From the NCBI GenBank assembly GCA_027008965.1, contig JALVDN010000047.1:1-15908 (forward strand): 15,908 bases of DNA, in the 5' to 3' direction. The position numbers and the translations under genes are program-made. Of the stretch, positions 1-7,743 are shown piece after piece (within the stretch, counting starts at the first letter, position 1; every line of letters starts with the position of its first letter). Origin of the DNA: Flavobacteriales bacterium. GTDB taxonomy: Bacteria > Bacteroidota > Bacteroidia > Flavobacteriales > Flavobacteriaceae. The notes beneath the pieces were generated by a model, which saw only the letters and a list, made by a program, of their open reading frames with translations, did no database searches and was not told where the DNA came from.

Positions 1-12
1 TTCCAACAAATT

Positions 13-771
13 TTAATTTTCTTTTTTCCGGTTAAAAACCGTTGCATTGGCTTGTGCTGTGGGCAAAATGAGTATGTCGGCAATATTTACGTGGGGAGGT
101 TGTTCAATCATGAAAAGAATGGCGCGTGCCACGTCTTCGGGATGTAAAGGCTCATATCCGGCATAGACTTTTCGGTTGGCCTCGGGGTCTTTGAGCCGAA
201 CGATGGAAAACTCGGTTTCTACGGCACCCGGACTCACGGTGCCTACTTTAATTCCATAAGGATTGAGGTCAATACGCATGGATTTTGTGATGGCTTCCAC
301 GGCATGTTTGGTTCCGCAATATACGGCGCCTTTTCCATAGGGTTCTTTTCCGGCAATGGAACTCAGGTTAATGATTTGTCCGCTCCGCCGCTCAACCATT
401 TGCGGCACAATCATTTCGGTGACATATAACAATCCTTTGATATTGGTATCTATCATTTGATCCCAATCCCGGTAATCATTTTCATGAATGGGTTCGAATC
501 CCAAAGCCAATCCGGCGTTGTTGATTAAGATATCCACTTGTTTCCATTCTTCGGGTAGAGAAGCAAGCGATTGCAGGACTTCTTCCCGGTTGCGGACATC
601 AAACACCAGGGGAAAACATTCGGTTTTTGATGCTATTTCATTGCAAATTTGTTGGAGCCGATCTTTTCTGCGTCCGGTGATAATCAAACGAAAACCTCTT
701 TCGGCCAACAGGAAAGCGGTGGATTTGCCTATGCCCGACGTGGCGCCGGTGATGAGTACGGTTTTTTTCAT
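13..771 (-). CDS. SDR-family NAD(P)-dependent oxidoreductase (YdfG-like)
   Basis: A 252-residue short-chain dehydrogenase/reductase, expected to be cytosolic. The Rossmann dinucleotide motif TGATSGIG is at residues 8-15, NNAG at 84-87, the catalytic Asn at N110, Ser at S138 and the YxxxK pair at Y151/K155, so the catalytic tetrad is complete. Arginines just after beta-strand 2 (GRR, 33-35) suggest a preference for NADP(H). Length and motif spacing match the classical SDRs related to E. coli YdfG, which oxidises L-allo-threonine, serine and 3-hydroxy acids. The substrate here cannot be read from sequence. The start is set at ATG 771; an upstream in-frame GTG (804) would add 11 basic residues that do not belong to the fold and would place the likely -7 box inside the gene. 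The gene is transcribed divergently from the aldolase gene, and its stop codon lies 12 nt from the window edge. Confidence 0.93.
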   Translation of the reverse strand: MKKTVLITGATSGIGKSTAFLLAERGFRLIITGRRKDRLQQICNEIASKTECFPLVFDVRNREEVLQSLASLPEEWKQVDILINNAGLALGFEPIHENDYRDWDQMIDTNIKGLLYVTEMIVPQMVERRSGQIINLSSIAGKEPYGKGAVYCGTKHAVEAITKSMRIDLNPYGIKVGTVSPGAVETEFSIVRLKDPEANRKVYAGYEPLHPEDVARAILFMIEQPPHVNIADILILPTAQANATVFNRKKEN

Positions 772-792
772 CTTTTTGTGTTTAAATCGTTT

Positions 793-829
793 CAAAATTA
801 CCACATATTCCGGTTTTCATCGCACAAAA
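793..829 (-). promoter_or_regulatory. Putative Bacteroidota-type promoter of the SDR gene
   Basis: Read on the minus strand, TAATTTTG (793-800) matches the TAnnTTTG -7 consensus exactly. A TTTTG at 825-829 could be the -33 element, but the 24-bp spacing is a little long. It lies about 22 bp upstream of the ATG at 771. Confidence 0.4.
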
Positions 830-839
830 CAAAAATTGC

Positions 840-847
840 TATCTTTA
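840..847 (+). promoter_or_regulatory. Putative -7 box upstream of the aldolase-accD operon
   Basis: TATCTTTA at 840-847 matches seven of eight positions, counting the free ones, of TAnnTTTG, and lies 21 bp upstream of the ATG at 869. No clear -33 element is present, so this is a weak call. Confidence 0.33.
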
Positions 848-868
848 CACTACCAAAATCAGAAACAA

Positions 869-1957
869 ATGTTTACACTCAAACCGGGTTTAGTTTACGG
901 AGAGAAACTCAAAGAACTTTTTGATTATGCCAAAGCAAAAGGTTTTGCCATTCCTGCGGTGAATGTAGTGGGCTCAAACAGTATCAATGCGGCCATGGAA
1001 ACCGCCATGTTGATGAAGTCGCCTATTATTATTCAATTTTCAAACGGAGGTGCACATTTCAATGCCGGCAAAGGATTGGATAATTCGGATCAAAAGGCGG
1101 CCGTGATGGGAGCAGTAACCGGAGCCATTCATATACATAAATTGGCGGATTTGTATGGTGTTCCCGTGATTATTCACACGGACCATGCGGCTAAGAAATT
1201 GCTTCCTTGGGTGGACGGCATGATTGAATTCGGCAAGAAATTCAAGGAAAAACACGGAAAACCTTTATTCAGTTCACACATGCTTGATTTGTCGGAAGAA
1301 CCTTTGCAAGAAAACATTGAAATCAGCAAAAAATATTTGAAAGAGCTTTCTGACATGGATATGTTTTTGGAAGTGGAACTGGGTATTACCGGTGGAGAAG
1401 AAGACGGTGTGGATAATACGGGTGTAGACAACAAACTTTTATATACACAACCCGAAGAAGTGGCGCAAGTGTATGAGGAATTGAGTAAAATTTCGCCGTA
1501 TTTCACTGTGGCGGCGGCATTTGGAAATGTGCACGGGGTTTATAAACCCGGAAACGTAGTATTGCGTCCTGAAATTCTGAAAAATTCCCAAGAATACATC
1601 AGAAAGAAATTCGGATTGAAAGAAGAAAAACCCGTGAGTTTTGTATTTCACGGAGGATCGGGTTCGGATTTGAAGGATATTAAAGAAGCAATTTCTTACG
1701 GAGTAGTGAAAATGAATATTGATACCGATACCCAATATGCTTTTATGGAAGGGGTTAGGGATTATTTTGAAAAATACCGTGATTATTTACAATCACAAAT
1801 AGGTAATCCTGAAGGAGAAGACAAACCCAATAAAAAATATTATGATCCGAGAAAATGGCTTCGTGAAGGCGAAAAAACTTTTGTGAAAAGATTGAGCAAG
1901 GCTTTTGAAGATTTAAATGATATTCCTGAAATACATCAAATCCAAATTGAAAAATAA
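869..1957 (+). CDS. fbaA: Class II fructose-bisphosphate aldolase
   Basis: A 362-residue zinc-dependent aldolase that cleaves fructose 1,6-bisphosphate to dihydroxyacetone phosphate and glyceraldehyde 3-phosphate in glycolysis, and runs the reverse in gluconeogenesis. The length matches the E. coli FbaA type (about 359). Visible active-site elements are the TDH motif with catalytic D105 and zinc ligand H106, the acidic E170 in LEVELGITGGEEDG, H222 in GNVHGVYKPGN, H261 in FHGGSGS, and the phosphate-binding NIDTDTQ around 283-289. The start at ATG 869 gives the family N-terminus MFTLKPGLVYG. The reading frame stays open far upstream, but that part is antisense to the SDR gene and has no aldolase similarity. 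It is the first gene of a six-gene plus-strand run; accD starts 5 nt after its stop. Confidence 0.97.
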   Translation: MFTLKPGLVYGEKLKELFDYAKAKGFAIPAVNVVGSNSINAAMETAMLMKSPIIIQFSNGGAHFNAGKGLDNSDQKAAVMGAVTGAIHIHKLADLYGVPVIIHTDHAAKKLLPWVDGMIEFGKKFKEKHGKPLFSSHMLDLSEEPLQENIEISKKYLKELSDMDMFLEVELGITGGEEDGVDNTGVDNKLLYTQPEEVAQVYEELSKISPYFTVAAAFGNVHGVYKPGNVVLRPEILKNSQEYIRKKFGLKEEKPVSFVFHGGSGSDLKDIKEAISYGVVKMNIDTDTQYAFMEGVRDYFEKYRDYLQSQIGNPEGEDKPNKKYYDPRKWLREGEKTFVKRLSKAFEDLNDIPEIHQIQIEK

Positions 1958-1962
1958 GTATT

Positions 1963-2820
1963 ATGTCTTGGTTTAAACGAAAGATAAAAGGAATTAAAAC
2001 TCCCTCTACGCAGAAAAAAGATATCCCCAAAGGACTTTGGTATAAAACTCCGAGCGGGAAAATCGTTGAGCGGGATGAACTGATAGAAAACTTGTATGTG
2101 AGTCCCGAGGATGATTATCATTTGCGTATCGGGAGTAAGGAATATTTTGAGATTTTGTTTGACAATAATGAATTTGAAGAGCTTTGGCCGAATATGACGT
2201 CCAAAGATCCGCTCAAATTTGAGGACAGCAAAAAATACAAAGACCGTATCAAAGAAGCGCAGGAGAAAACAGGATTGAAGGATGCGGTTCGTGTGGCTAA
2301 AGGCAAATCCAAAAGAGAAGATTTGTTGATTGCCGCCATGGACTTTACTTTTATAGGTGGTTCCATGGGTTCGGTGGTGGGCGAAAAAATAAAAAGAGCG
2401 ATGAACTATGCCGTTGAACACCGGATTCCGCTTGTTGTCATTGCCAAATCGGGCGGCGCACGGATGCAAGAGGCCGCACTATCACTCATGCAATTGGTCA
2501 AAACCTCGGCGGCTATTGCCCGAATGAATGAAGCCGGCGTGCCTTATATTTCCCTTCTCACCGATCCAACCACGGGAGGCGTTACAGCATCGTTTGCCAT
2601 GCTGGGTGATATCAACATTGCCGAACCCGGAGCGCTTATCGGTTTTGCAGGACCTCGCGTAATCAAAGAAGCCACCGGAAAAGACCTGCCCGAAGGTTTT
2701 CAACGTTCGGAATTTGTTCTGGAAAAAGGATTTTTAGATCAAATCATACATCGTAAGCAACTGAAAGATAAAATCAATCTTTTTTTGGACTTGATTCTCA
2801 ATCGTGAAGTGAGAGTTTAG
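1963..2820 (+). CDS. accD: Acetyl-CoA carboxylase carboxyltransferase subunit beta, lacking the zinc ribbon cysteines
   Basis: A 285-residue beta subunit of the carboxyltransferase half of acetyl-CoA carboxylase. With AccA it transfers the carboxyl group from carboxybiotin to acetyl-CoA, giving malonyl-CoA for fatty acid synthesis. Crotonase-fold signatures are clear: SGGARMQE at 163-170, DPTTGGVTAS at 201-210 and GALIGFAGPRVI at 223-234. The N-terminal region (about 24-58) aligns with the four-cysteine zinc ribbon of the E. coli protein, but every cysteine is replaced or missing (T29, S31/gap, S47, D50), and the whole protein contains no cysteine. The rest of the fold looks intact, so the gene is probably functional. 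It starts 5 nt after the aldolase stop, implying cotranscription. Confidence 0.96.
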   Translation: MSWFKRKIKGIKTPSTQKKDIPKGLWYKTPSGKIVERDELIENLYVSPEDDYHLRIGSKEYFEILFDNNEFEELWPNMTSKDPLKFEDSKKYKDRIKEAQEKTGLKDAVRVAKGKSKREDLLIAAMDFTFIGGSMGSVVGEKIKRAMNYAVEHRIPLVVIAKSGGARMQEAALSLMQLVKTSAAIARMNEAGVPYISLLTDPTTGGVTASFAMLGDINIAEPGALIGFAGPRVIKEATGKDLPEGFQRSEFVLEKGFLDQIIHRKQLKDKINLFLDLILNREVRV

Positions 2821-2849
2821 CATGATTCATTTGATATAAAACCTGATTC

Positions 2850-4409
2850 ATGGAAGATAAAAAGACCAAATTTATTGAAGAGATACGAAAAGGCTATACT
2901 TTTGAAGATGCTTTTTTCACCATCGGCGGTGCCATGCTGGATGGCGAAGCCATTCCGGGTTTGCATGTCAATATCCCTGTAAAAACCCTTAACCGCCATG
3001 GATTGATAGCCGGAGCCACCGGAACGGGAAAAACCAAGTCGTTGCAAGTGATGGCCGAACAACTATCCGAAATGGGCATACCCACCCTCTTGATGGACAT
3101 CAAAGGCGATTTAAGCGGGTTGGCCAAACCCAGTCCCGGCCACCCCAAGATTGACGAACGGATGAATAAAATTGGTTTGGAATTCACCCCCAAAGGTTTT
3201 CCCGTGGAATTTTTCTCGCTCACCGGGAAAGAAGGTATTCAATTGCGAGCCACCGTTTCGGAATTCGGTCCCATACTTATGTCGCGTATACTGGATTTAA
3301 ATGATACGCAGGCCAGTATTATGGCGGTTATTTTCAAATATGCCGACGATCAGGAATTGCCTTTGGTGGATTTAAAAGATTTGAAGGAACTTATTACTTG
3401 GATCACAGGAGAAGGTAGGGATGAATTCAAAGAAACCTACGGCCGGGTAAGCAGTTCCTCAACAGGATTGATACTTCGAAAAATCATTGAATTGGAACAA
3501 CAGGGCGCCGATTTGTTTTTCGGTGAGCCGTCTTTGGATATTGAGGATTTGATGCGAATAGACCGGGACGGAAGGGGAATCATAAACATCATCCGTTTGA
3601 CGGATATACAAGATAAACCCAAGCTATTCTCCACTTTTATGCTTCAGCTTTTGGCCGAACTTTATGCCAAAATGCCGGAATTGGGCGATCCGGACCGTCC
3701 GGAATTGGTATTTTTTATAGATGAAGCCCATTTGATTTTTAAAAATGCTTCCAAAGCTTTATTGGAACAATTGGAAACCATTGTAAAACTGATCAGAAGT
3801 AAAGGCGTGGGCTTATATTTTGTCACACAAAATCCCAGGGACATCCCCGATGAAATTTTAGCTCAATTGGGTTTGAAAATCCAGCATGCACTTCGGGCAT
3901 TCACCGCCAAAGACAGGAAAAACATCAAATTGACTGCCGAAAACTTTCCGCTTTCCGAGTTTTATGATACGGATACATTGCTAACCAATTTGGGAATTGG
4001 AGAAGCACTCGTTACGGCCCTGGGAAGAAAGGGGCGCCCCACACCATTGGTTCACACACTTATGCGTGCACCCATGAGCCGTATGGATGTTTTATCGGAG
4101 GAAGAACTCAAAGAAATTTTGGAAGCATCCAAGCTCAAAAAACATTATGAAAAACCGGTTGACAAAGAAACGGCTTACGAAATTTTGAGAGAAAAAATCA
4201 AACAAGCACAAGAAGAAAAAAAAGAAAAGGAAGAAAAAGAGAAAGAAACCAAATCTAAATCCGGCAGGCGAAAAGAAAAATCCATCATAGAAAAAGTGAC
4301 AAGCAGCACGGCAGGTCGTATCATTATCAGGGAAGTAACCCGTTCGCTCCTTGGGGTTTTGGGTATTCGCAGCACACGGAGAAGAAGACGTAAAAAGACC
4401 TGGTTTTAA
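2850..4409 (+). CDS. HerA/YjgR-like (DUF853) P-loop ATPase
   Basis: A 519-residue ATPase of the HerA-FtsK superfamily, closest in architecture to E. coli YjgR (DUF853, about 500 residues). Walker A GATGTGKT is at 55-62 and Walker B LVFFIDEAH at 286-294. A sensor-like FVTQNP follows, with an arginine-containing LRAFTAKDR segment after it. The C-terminus has a Lys/Glu-rich, probably coiled-coil stretch (about 440-480), then a segment ending LGVLGIRSTRRRRRKKTWF, which is strongly basic. The biological role of YjgR proteins is poorly known; a nucleic-acid-dependent motor is inferred from the superfamily. No NurA nuclease partner is adjacent, which argues against a HerA-NurA end-resection pair. 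It follows accD after 29 nt and precedes RNase R by 15 nt. Confidence 0.9.
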   Translation: MEDKKTKFIEEIRKGYTFEDAFFTIGGAMLDGEAIPGLHVNIPVKTLNRHGLIAGATGTGKTKSLQVMAEQLSEMGIPTLLMDIKGDLSGLAKPSPGHPKIDERMNKIGLEFTPKGFPVEFFSLTGKEGIQLRATVSEFGPILMSRILDLNDTQASIMAVIFKYADDQELPLVDLKDLKELITWITGEGRDEFKETYGRVSSSSTGLILRKIIELEQQGADLFFGEPSLDIEDLMRIDRDGRGIINIIRLTDIQDKPKLFSTFMLQLLAELYAKMPELGDPDRPELVFFIDEAHLIFKNASKALLEQLETIVKLIRSKGVGLYFVTQNPRDIPDEILAQLGLKIQHALRAFTAKDRKNIKLTAENFPLSEFYDTDTLLTNLGIGEALVTALGRKGRPTPLVHTLMRAPMSRMDVLSEEELKEILEASKLKKHYEKPVDKETAYEILREKIKQAQEEKKEKEEKEKETKSKSGRRKEKSIIEKVTSSTAGRIIIREVTRSLLGVLGIRSTRRRRRKKTWF

Positions 4410-4424
4410 GAATTAAAAAACAAT

Positions 4425-6587
4425 ATGACACAAAAAGAATTTGAAAGACTTCTTATAAAAGTTTTACAAGAAATGGGGAGTGATCCCCGTAAATCATTCA
4501 ACTACAAACAAATTGCCGCCAAACTGGAATTCAAAAGTGATGAGCTAAAGCGAAGAGTTAGAGAAGAGCTTGAGCGATTAGCTCGCGAAAATAAGATTGA
4601 AGAAACCTCCCGGGGTAAATACCGTGCTTTGCGCAAAACCGTTTTTATCGGAGTGATGGATATCAATAACAGTGGAAGCGGGTTTGTGGTGGTAGACGAA
4701 CTTGAAAAAGATATTTTTGTCCCTAACAGATATTTGAATAAGGCTTTGCACGGTGATTTGGTTGAAGTCCAAATCTTGAGAGAACGTCCGGGACGCAATC
4801 CCGAAGGAGAGGTAATAGCTGTTTTAGAAAGGGCTAAAACCCATTTTACCGGCGTGGTGAGAATGCTCAAAGGATTTGCATTTGTTGATCCGGATGATCC
4901 CAAGATGTATAAGAGTTTCTATGTGGATGATGATTACTTAAATGGTGCGGAAGATGGAGATAAAGTAGTTGTGGAAATGACCGATTGGCCTCAAATGGCC
5001 GGAAGTCCGTTCGGTAAAATAGTGAAAGTTTTAGGTAAACCCGGAGAACATGAAACCGAAATTCATTCCATTTTGGATGAATATAATCTTCCGTATGAAT
5101 TTCCTGAAGAAGTGGAAATGGCCGCCCAAAAACTTCCTCAAACCATAACGCATGAAGAAATAAACAAGCGAAGAGACATGCGTGACAGGGTTACCTTCAC
5201 CATCGACCCGGTGGATGCCAAGGATTTTGACGATGCCTTGTCGGTTAAAGATTTGGGAAACGGCCGGTTTGAAATAGGCGTTCACATTGCCGATGTCTCT
5301 CACTATGTGAAGCCCAATGATGTATTGGACAGGGAGGCATACGAACGTGCCACTTCGGTTTATTTGGTAGACCGGGTGATCCCTATGTTGCCTGAAGTCA
5401 TTTCAAACCAACTGTGTTCACTTCGCCCCAATGAAGATAAACTCACCTTTTCCGCCGTATTTGAGATGGATCGTTCCGGAAAAGTGTATAAAAAATGGTT
5501 TGGAAGAACAGTGATTCATTCCGATAAAAGATTTACCTATGAAGAAGCTCAAGAAATTTTAAACAAAGGAAAAGGACTTTTCCATGAGCAATTGCAACTT
5601 TTGAATGAAATAGCAAAAAACTTGCGAAGACAACGCTTCAAAAAAGGGGCTATCAGTTTTGAACGTTCCGAAGTGCGTTTCCGGTTGGACGAAGAAAAAA
5701 ATCCGGTGGAGATTTATGTAAAAATCCCTATGGATACCAATAAGTTGATTGAAGAATTTATGCTGTTGGCCAATAAAAAAGTGGCCGAATTCATTGGCTT
5801 GGAGAAAAAAGGGAAAGTTTTTGTTTACAGGGTTCATGATAAACCCAAAAAAGAGAAATTGGATGAACTTAAAAAAGTAGTTAAACGTTTCGGTTATAAA
5901 ATTAACTTGGATGATGATAAAAAACTGGCACAAGCCATCAATAAATTGCTTGAAGATTTTAAAGACAGAAAAGAAAGAGCATTGATTGAGATGATGGTAC
6001 TTCGTACGATGAGTAAAGCCGTTTATACGGTGAATAATCGTGGGCATTATGGACTGGCTTTTCCATATTATACACACTTTACTTCACCCATTCGCCGGTA
6101 TCCCGATGTGATGGTGCATCGTTTGTTGCAAGACTATCTGGACGGAAAAAAACCCAAAACCAAAGAAACATGGGAAAAAAAATGTATTCATTCCACCGAT
6201 ATGGAAATCAATGCACAACACGCTGAATGGGACAGCATAGCATACATGCAAGCCAAATACATGTCAAATCATATTGGTGAAGAATTTGACGGAGTTATTT
6301 CGGGAATCACCGAATGGGGAATTTATGTGGAATTGGCTGAAACCTTAACCGAAGGAATGATCCGTCGCACTGAAATAAAAAAGGATTATTTCATTTTTGA
6401 TCCGGATGATCAGGTGATGTACGGACAACGTACCGGTATCAAGTATCAATTGGGTGATGAAATAAGAGTTCGTGTTGTGGATACGGATTTAATAAAAAAA
6501 CAAGTCACCTTTGAATTGGCCGATGATAAAATTCTTGAAAAACGTTCGTCGAAGAAGAAAAAACGAAAAACATCTCGAAAAAAATAG
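4425..6587 (+). CDS. rnr: Ribonuclease R
   Basis: A 720-residue processive 3'-to-5' exoribonuclease of the RNase II/RNB family, which degrades structured RNA and takes part in rRNA quality control and, in E. coli, tmRNA-linked decay. Order of domains: an N-terminal winged-helix region (about 1-70), two cold-shock domains (about 72-205), the RNB catalytic domain (about 250-580) and a C-terminal S1 domain (about 618-697), then a basic tail ending KKKKRKTSRKK. The catalytic acidic cluster is DPVDAKDFDD at 261-270 (D261, D267, D269, D270). The conserved TSPIRRYPD is at 553-561. The winged helix and basic tail favour RNase R over RNase II. The start ATG 4425 is 15 nt after the ATPase stop. The tmRNA gene occurs later in this window but is not in this operon. 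Confidence 0.96.
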   Translation: MTQKEFERLLIKVLQEMGSDPRKSFNYKQIAAKLEFKSDELKRRVREELERLARENKIEETSRGKYRALRKTVFIGVMDINNSGSGFVVVDELEKDIFVPNRYLNKALHGDLVEVQILRERPGRNPEGEVIAVLERAKTHFTGVVRMLKGFAFVDPDDPKMYKSFYVDDDYLNGAEDGDKVVVEMTDWPQMAGSPFGKIVKVLGKPGEHETEIHSILDEYNLPYEFPEEVEMAAQKLPQTITHEEINKRRDMRDRVTFTIDPVDAKDFDDALSVKDLGNGRFEIGVHIADVSHYVKPNDVLDREAYERATSVYLVDRVIPMLPEVISNQLCSLRPNEDKLTFSAVFEMDRSGKVYKKWFGRTVIHSDKRFTYEEAQEILNKGKGLFHEQLQLLNEIAKNLRRQRFKKGAISFERSEVRFRLDEEKNPVEIYVKIPMDTNKLIEEFMLLANKKVAEFIGLEKKGKVFVYRVHDKPKKEKLDELKKVVKRFGYKINLDDDKKLAQAINKLLEDFKDRKERALIEMMVLRTMSKAVYTVNNRGHYGLAFPYYTHFTSPIRRYPDVMVHRLLQDYLDGKKPKTKETWEKKCIHSTDMEINAQHAEWDSIAYMQAKYMSNHIGEEFDGVISGITEWGIYVELAETLTEGMIRRTEIKKDYFIFDPDDQVMYGQRTGIKYQLGDEIRVRVVDTDLIKKQVTFELADDKILEKRSSKKKKRKTSRKK

Positions 6588-6594
6588 TACTTGA

Positions 6595-7737
6595 ATGAAA
6601 AAAATTTATTTCGTTTTACTCTTGCTAATTTTTGGGCTATTTATTTTACTTTATAAGTATCCTTATCTACTCAAAGGCATCAAAAATATTTATCTTCAAG
6701 GTCATAAAACATCATACATCAGCGATTTTATTCACTATCCCAAACGAGTCATTCCAAATAATCCTGAAAAAATTTGGGAATGGCCCTTACATTCCGCATA
6801 TAATCAAAGCCGACTTTCCGAAAAAGCCCAACAAATCAATAAACGATTGGGAACCAGTGCTTTTTTGGTGATAAAAAATGACAGTATTTTATTTGAAAAA
6901 TATTTCAACGGATATCATCGTGACAGTTTATCCAACTCTTTTTCCATGGCCAAAAGTATCACCATGAGTTTGGTTTTCAAAGCCATTCAAGATGGATTTA
7001 TTAAAAGTTTAGACCAAAAAGTCAAAGATTTTATTCCCGGTATTCAAGGAAAATATGCCGACTCGCTCACTATAAAACATTTGGCAATGATGTCCAGCGG
7101 GTCAAATTGGGTGGAGAACTACTACAACCCCTTTAATATAACCGCCGAATCATATTTTACAGAAGATTTGGAAAATTTAATCACCGAAAAAGTACGGTTT
7201 GACAATCCGCCAGGTAAAAAATGGTATTACTCGAGCGGGGACACCCAATTGCTAGGTATTATCCTACGAAAAGCCACAGGAAAAACGCTTGCGGAATATT
7301 TGAGTGAAAGCTTTTGGAAACCCATGGGAATGCGAAAACACGCTTTTTGGAATTTAGATAGAGAAAACGGAATGGAAAAAGCCTTTTGTTGTGTCAACTC
7401 CAATGCAAGGGATTTTTCAAAATTCGGGCGTTTATATCTTCATCAGGGCAATTGGAATGGGCAACAACTTTTAGACTCAGTTTGGATTCAAGCTGCAACA
7501 CGTCCATACTTCAAAGAGATGCCCCACTACGGATTGCAGTGGTGGTTGTTTGAACACAATGGGGTGAAAGGCTATGCCATGCGTGGTCATTTGGGACAAT
7601 ATGTGATAGTCATCCCGGGTGAGCATATAATAATTACACGTTTGGGACAGAAAAAAGATCCTTCTCAACCCGGACGGTTTTCAAATGATTTTTGGATTTA
7701 TCTGGAAGAAGGCCTGCGTATTGCAAGAGAGAATTAG
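6595..7737 (+). CDS. Membrane-anchored serine hydrolase, class C beta-lactamase fold
   Basis: A 380-residue protein of the beta-lactamase-related serine hydrolase family (class C/esterase-like). The N-terminus MKK followed by a hydrophobic segment (about 4-20) without an obvious signal-peptidase site suggests an uncleaved anchor with the enzyme in the periplasm. The catalytic SxxK is SMAK at 117-120, the second-motif tyrosine is in YSSGD at 212-216, and the third motif is probably GHLGQ at 331-335 in place of the KTG triad. This family includes peptidases, esterases and amidases as well as lactamases; the substrate cannot be told and antibiotic resistance should not be assumed. Two adjacent cysteines occur at 265-266. 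The gene starts 7 nt after the RNase R stop and ends 6 nt before the methyltransferase start. Confidence 0.9.
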   Translation: MKKIYFVLLLLIFGLFILLYKYPYLLKGIKNIYLQGHKTSYISDFIHYPKRVIPNNPEKIWEWPLHSAYNQSRLSEKAQQINKRLGTSAFLVIKNDSILFEKYFNGYHRDSLSNSFSMAKSITMSLVFKAIQDGFIKSLDQKVKDFIPGIQGKYADSLTIKHLAMMSSGSNWVENYYNPFNITAESYFTEDLENLITEKVRFDNPPGKKWYYSSGDTQLLGIILRKATGKTLAEYLSESFWKPMGMRKHAFWNLDRENGMEKAFCCVNSNARDFSKFGRLYLHQGNWNGQQLLDSVWIQAATRPYFKEMPHYGLQWWLFEHNGVKGYAMRGHLGQYVIVIPGEHIIITRLGQKKDPSQPGRFSNDFWIYLEEGLRIAREN

Positions 7738-7740
7738 GAG
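7736..7740 (+). promoter_or_regulatory. Shine-Dalgarno-like AGGAG before the methyltransferase gene
   Basis: AGGAG overlaps the TAG stop of the serine hydrolase and ends 3 nt before the ATG at 7744. The spacing is short, and the other start sites in this window show no such sequence. It may support coupled translation or be chance. Confidence 0.4.
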
Positions 7741-7743
7741 ACA

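Noticed and set aside
772..804. Extended SDR start at GTG 804
   Set aside because: It adds a basic, non-conserved stretch and overlaps the likely -7 box; ATG 771 gives the standard SDR N-terminus.
488..868. Long N-terminal extension in frame with the aldolase
   Set aside because: It is antisense to the SDR gene and has no aldolase similarity; ATG 869 gives the family N-terminus.
1936..2469. Minus-strand frame of 177 codons opposite accD
   Set aside because: It is a shadow of accD, with Phe/His-rich composition typical of antisense translation of an AT-rich gene and no motif.
2850..4409. A HerA-NurA DNA-end processing or anti-phage module
   Set aside because: The ATPase is of the YjgR type and no NurA nuclease, SIR2 or other defence partner is present beside it.
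5559..6077. Minus-strand frame of 172 codons opposite RNase R
   Set aside because: It is a Phe-rich antisense shadow of a strongly conserved gene.
6595..7737. An antibiotic-resistance beta-lactamase
   Set aside because: The fold motifs are shared with many peptidases and esterases, the KTG box is replaced and the context is housekeeping.
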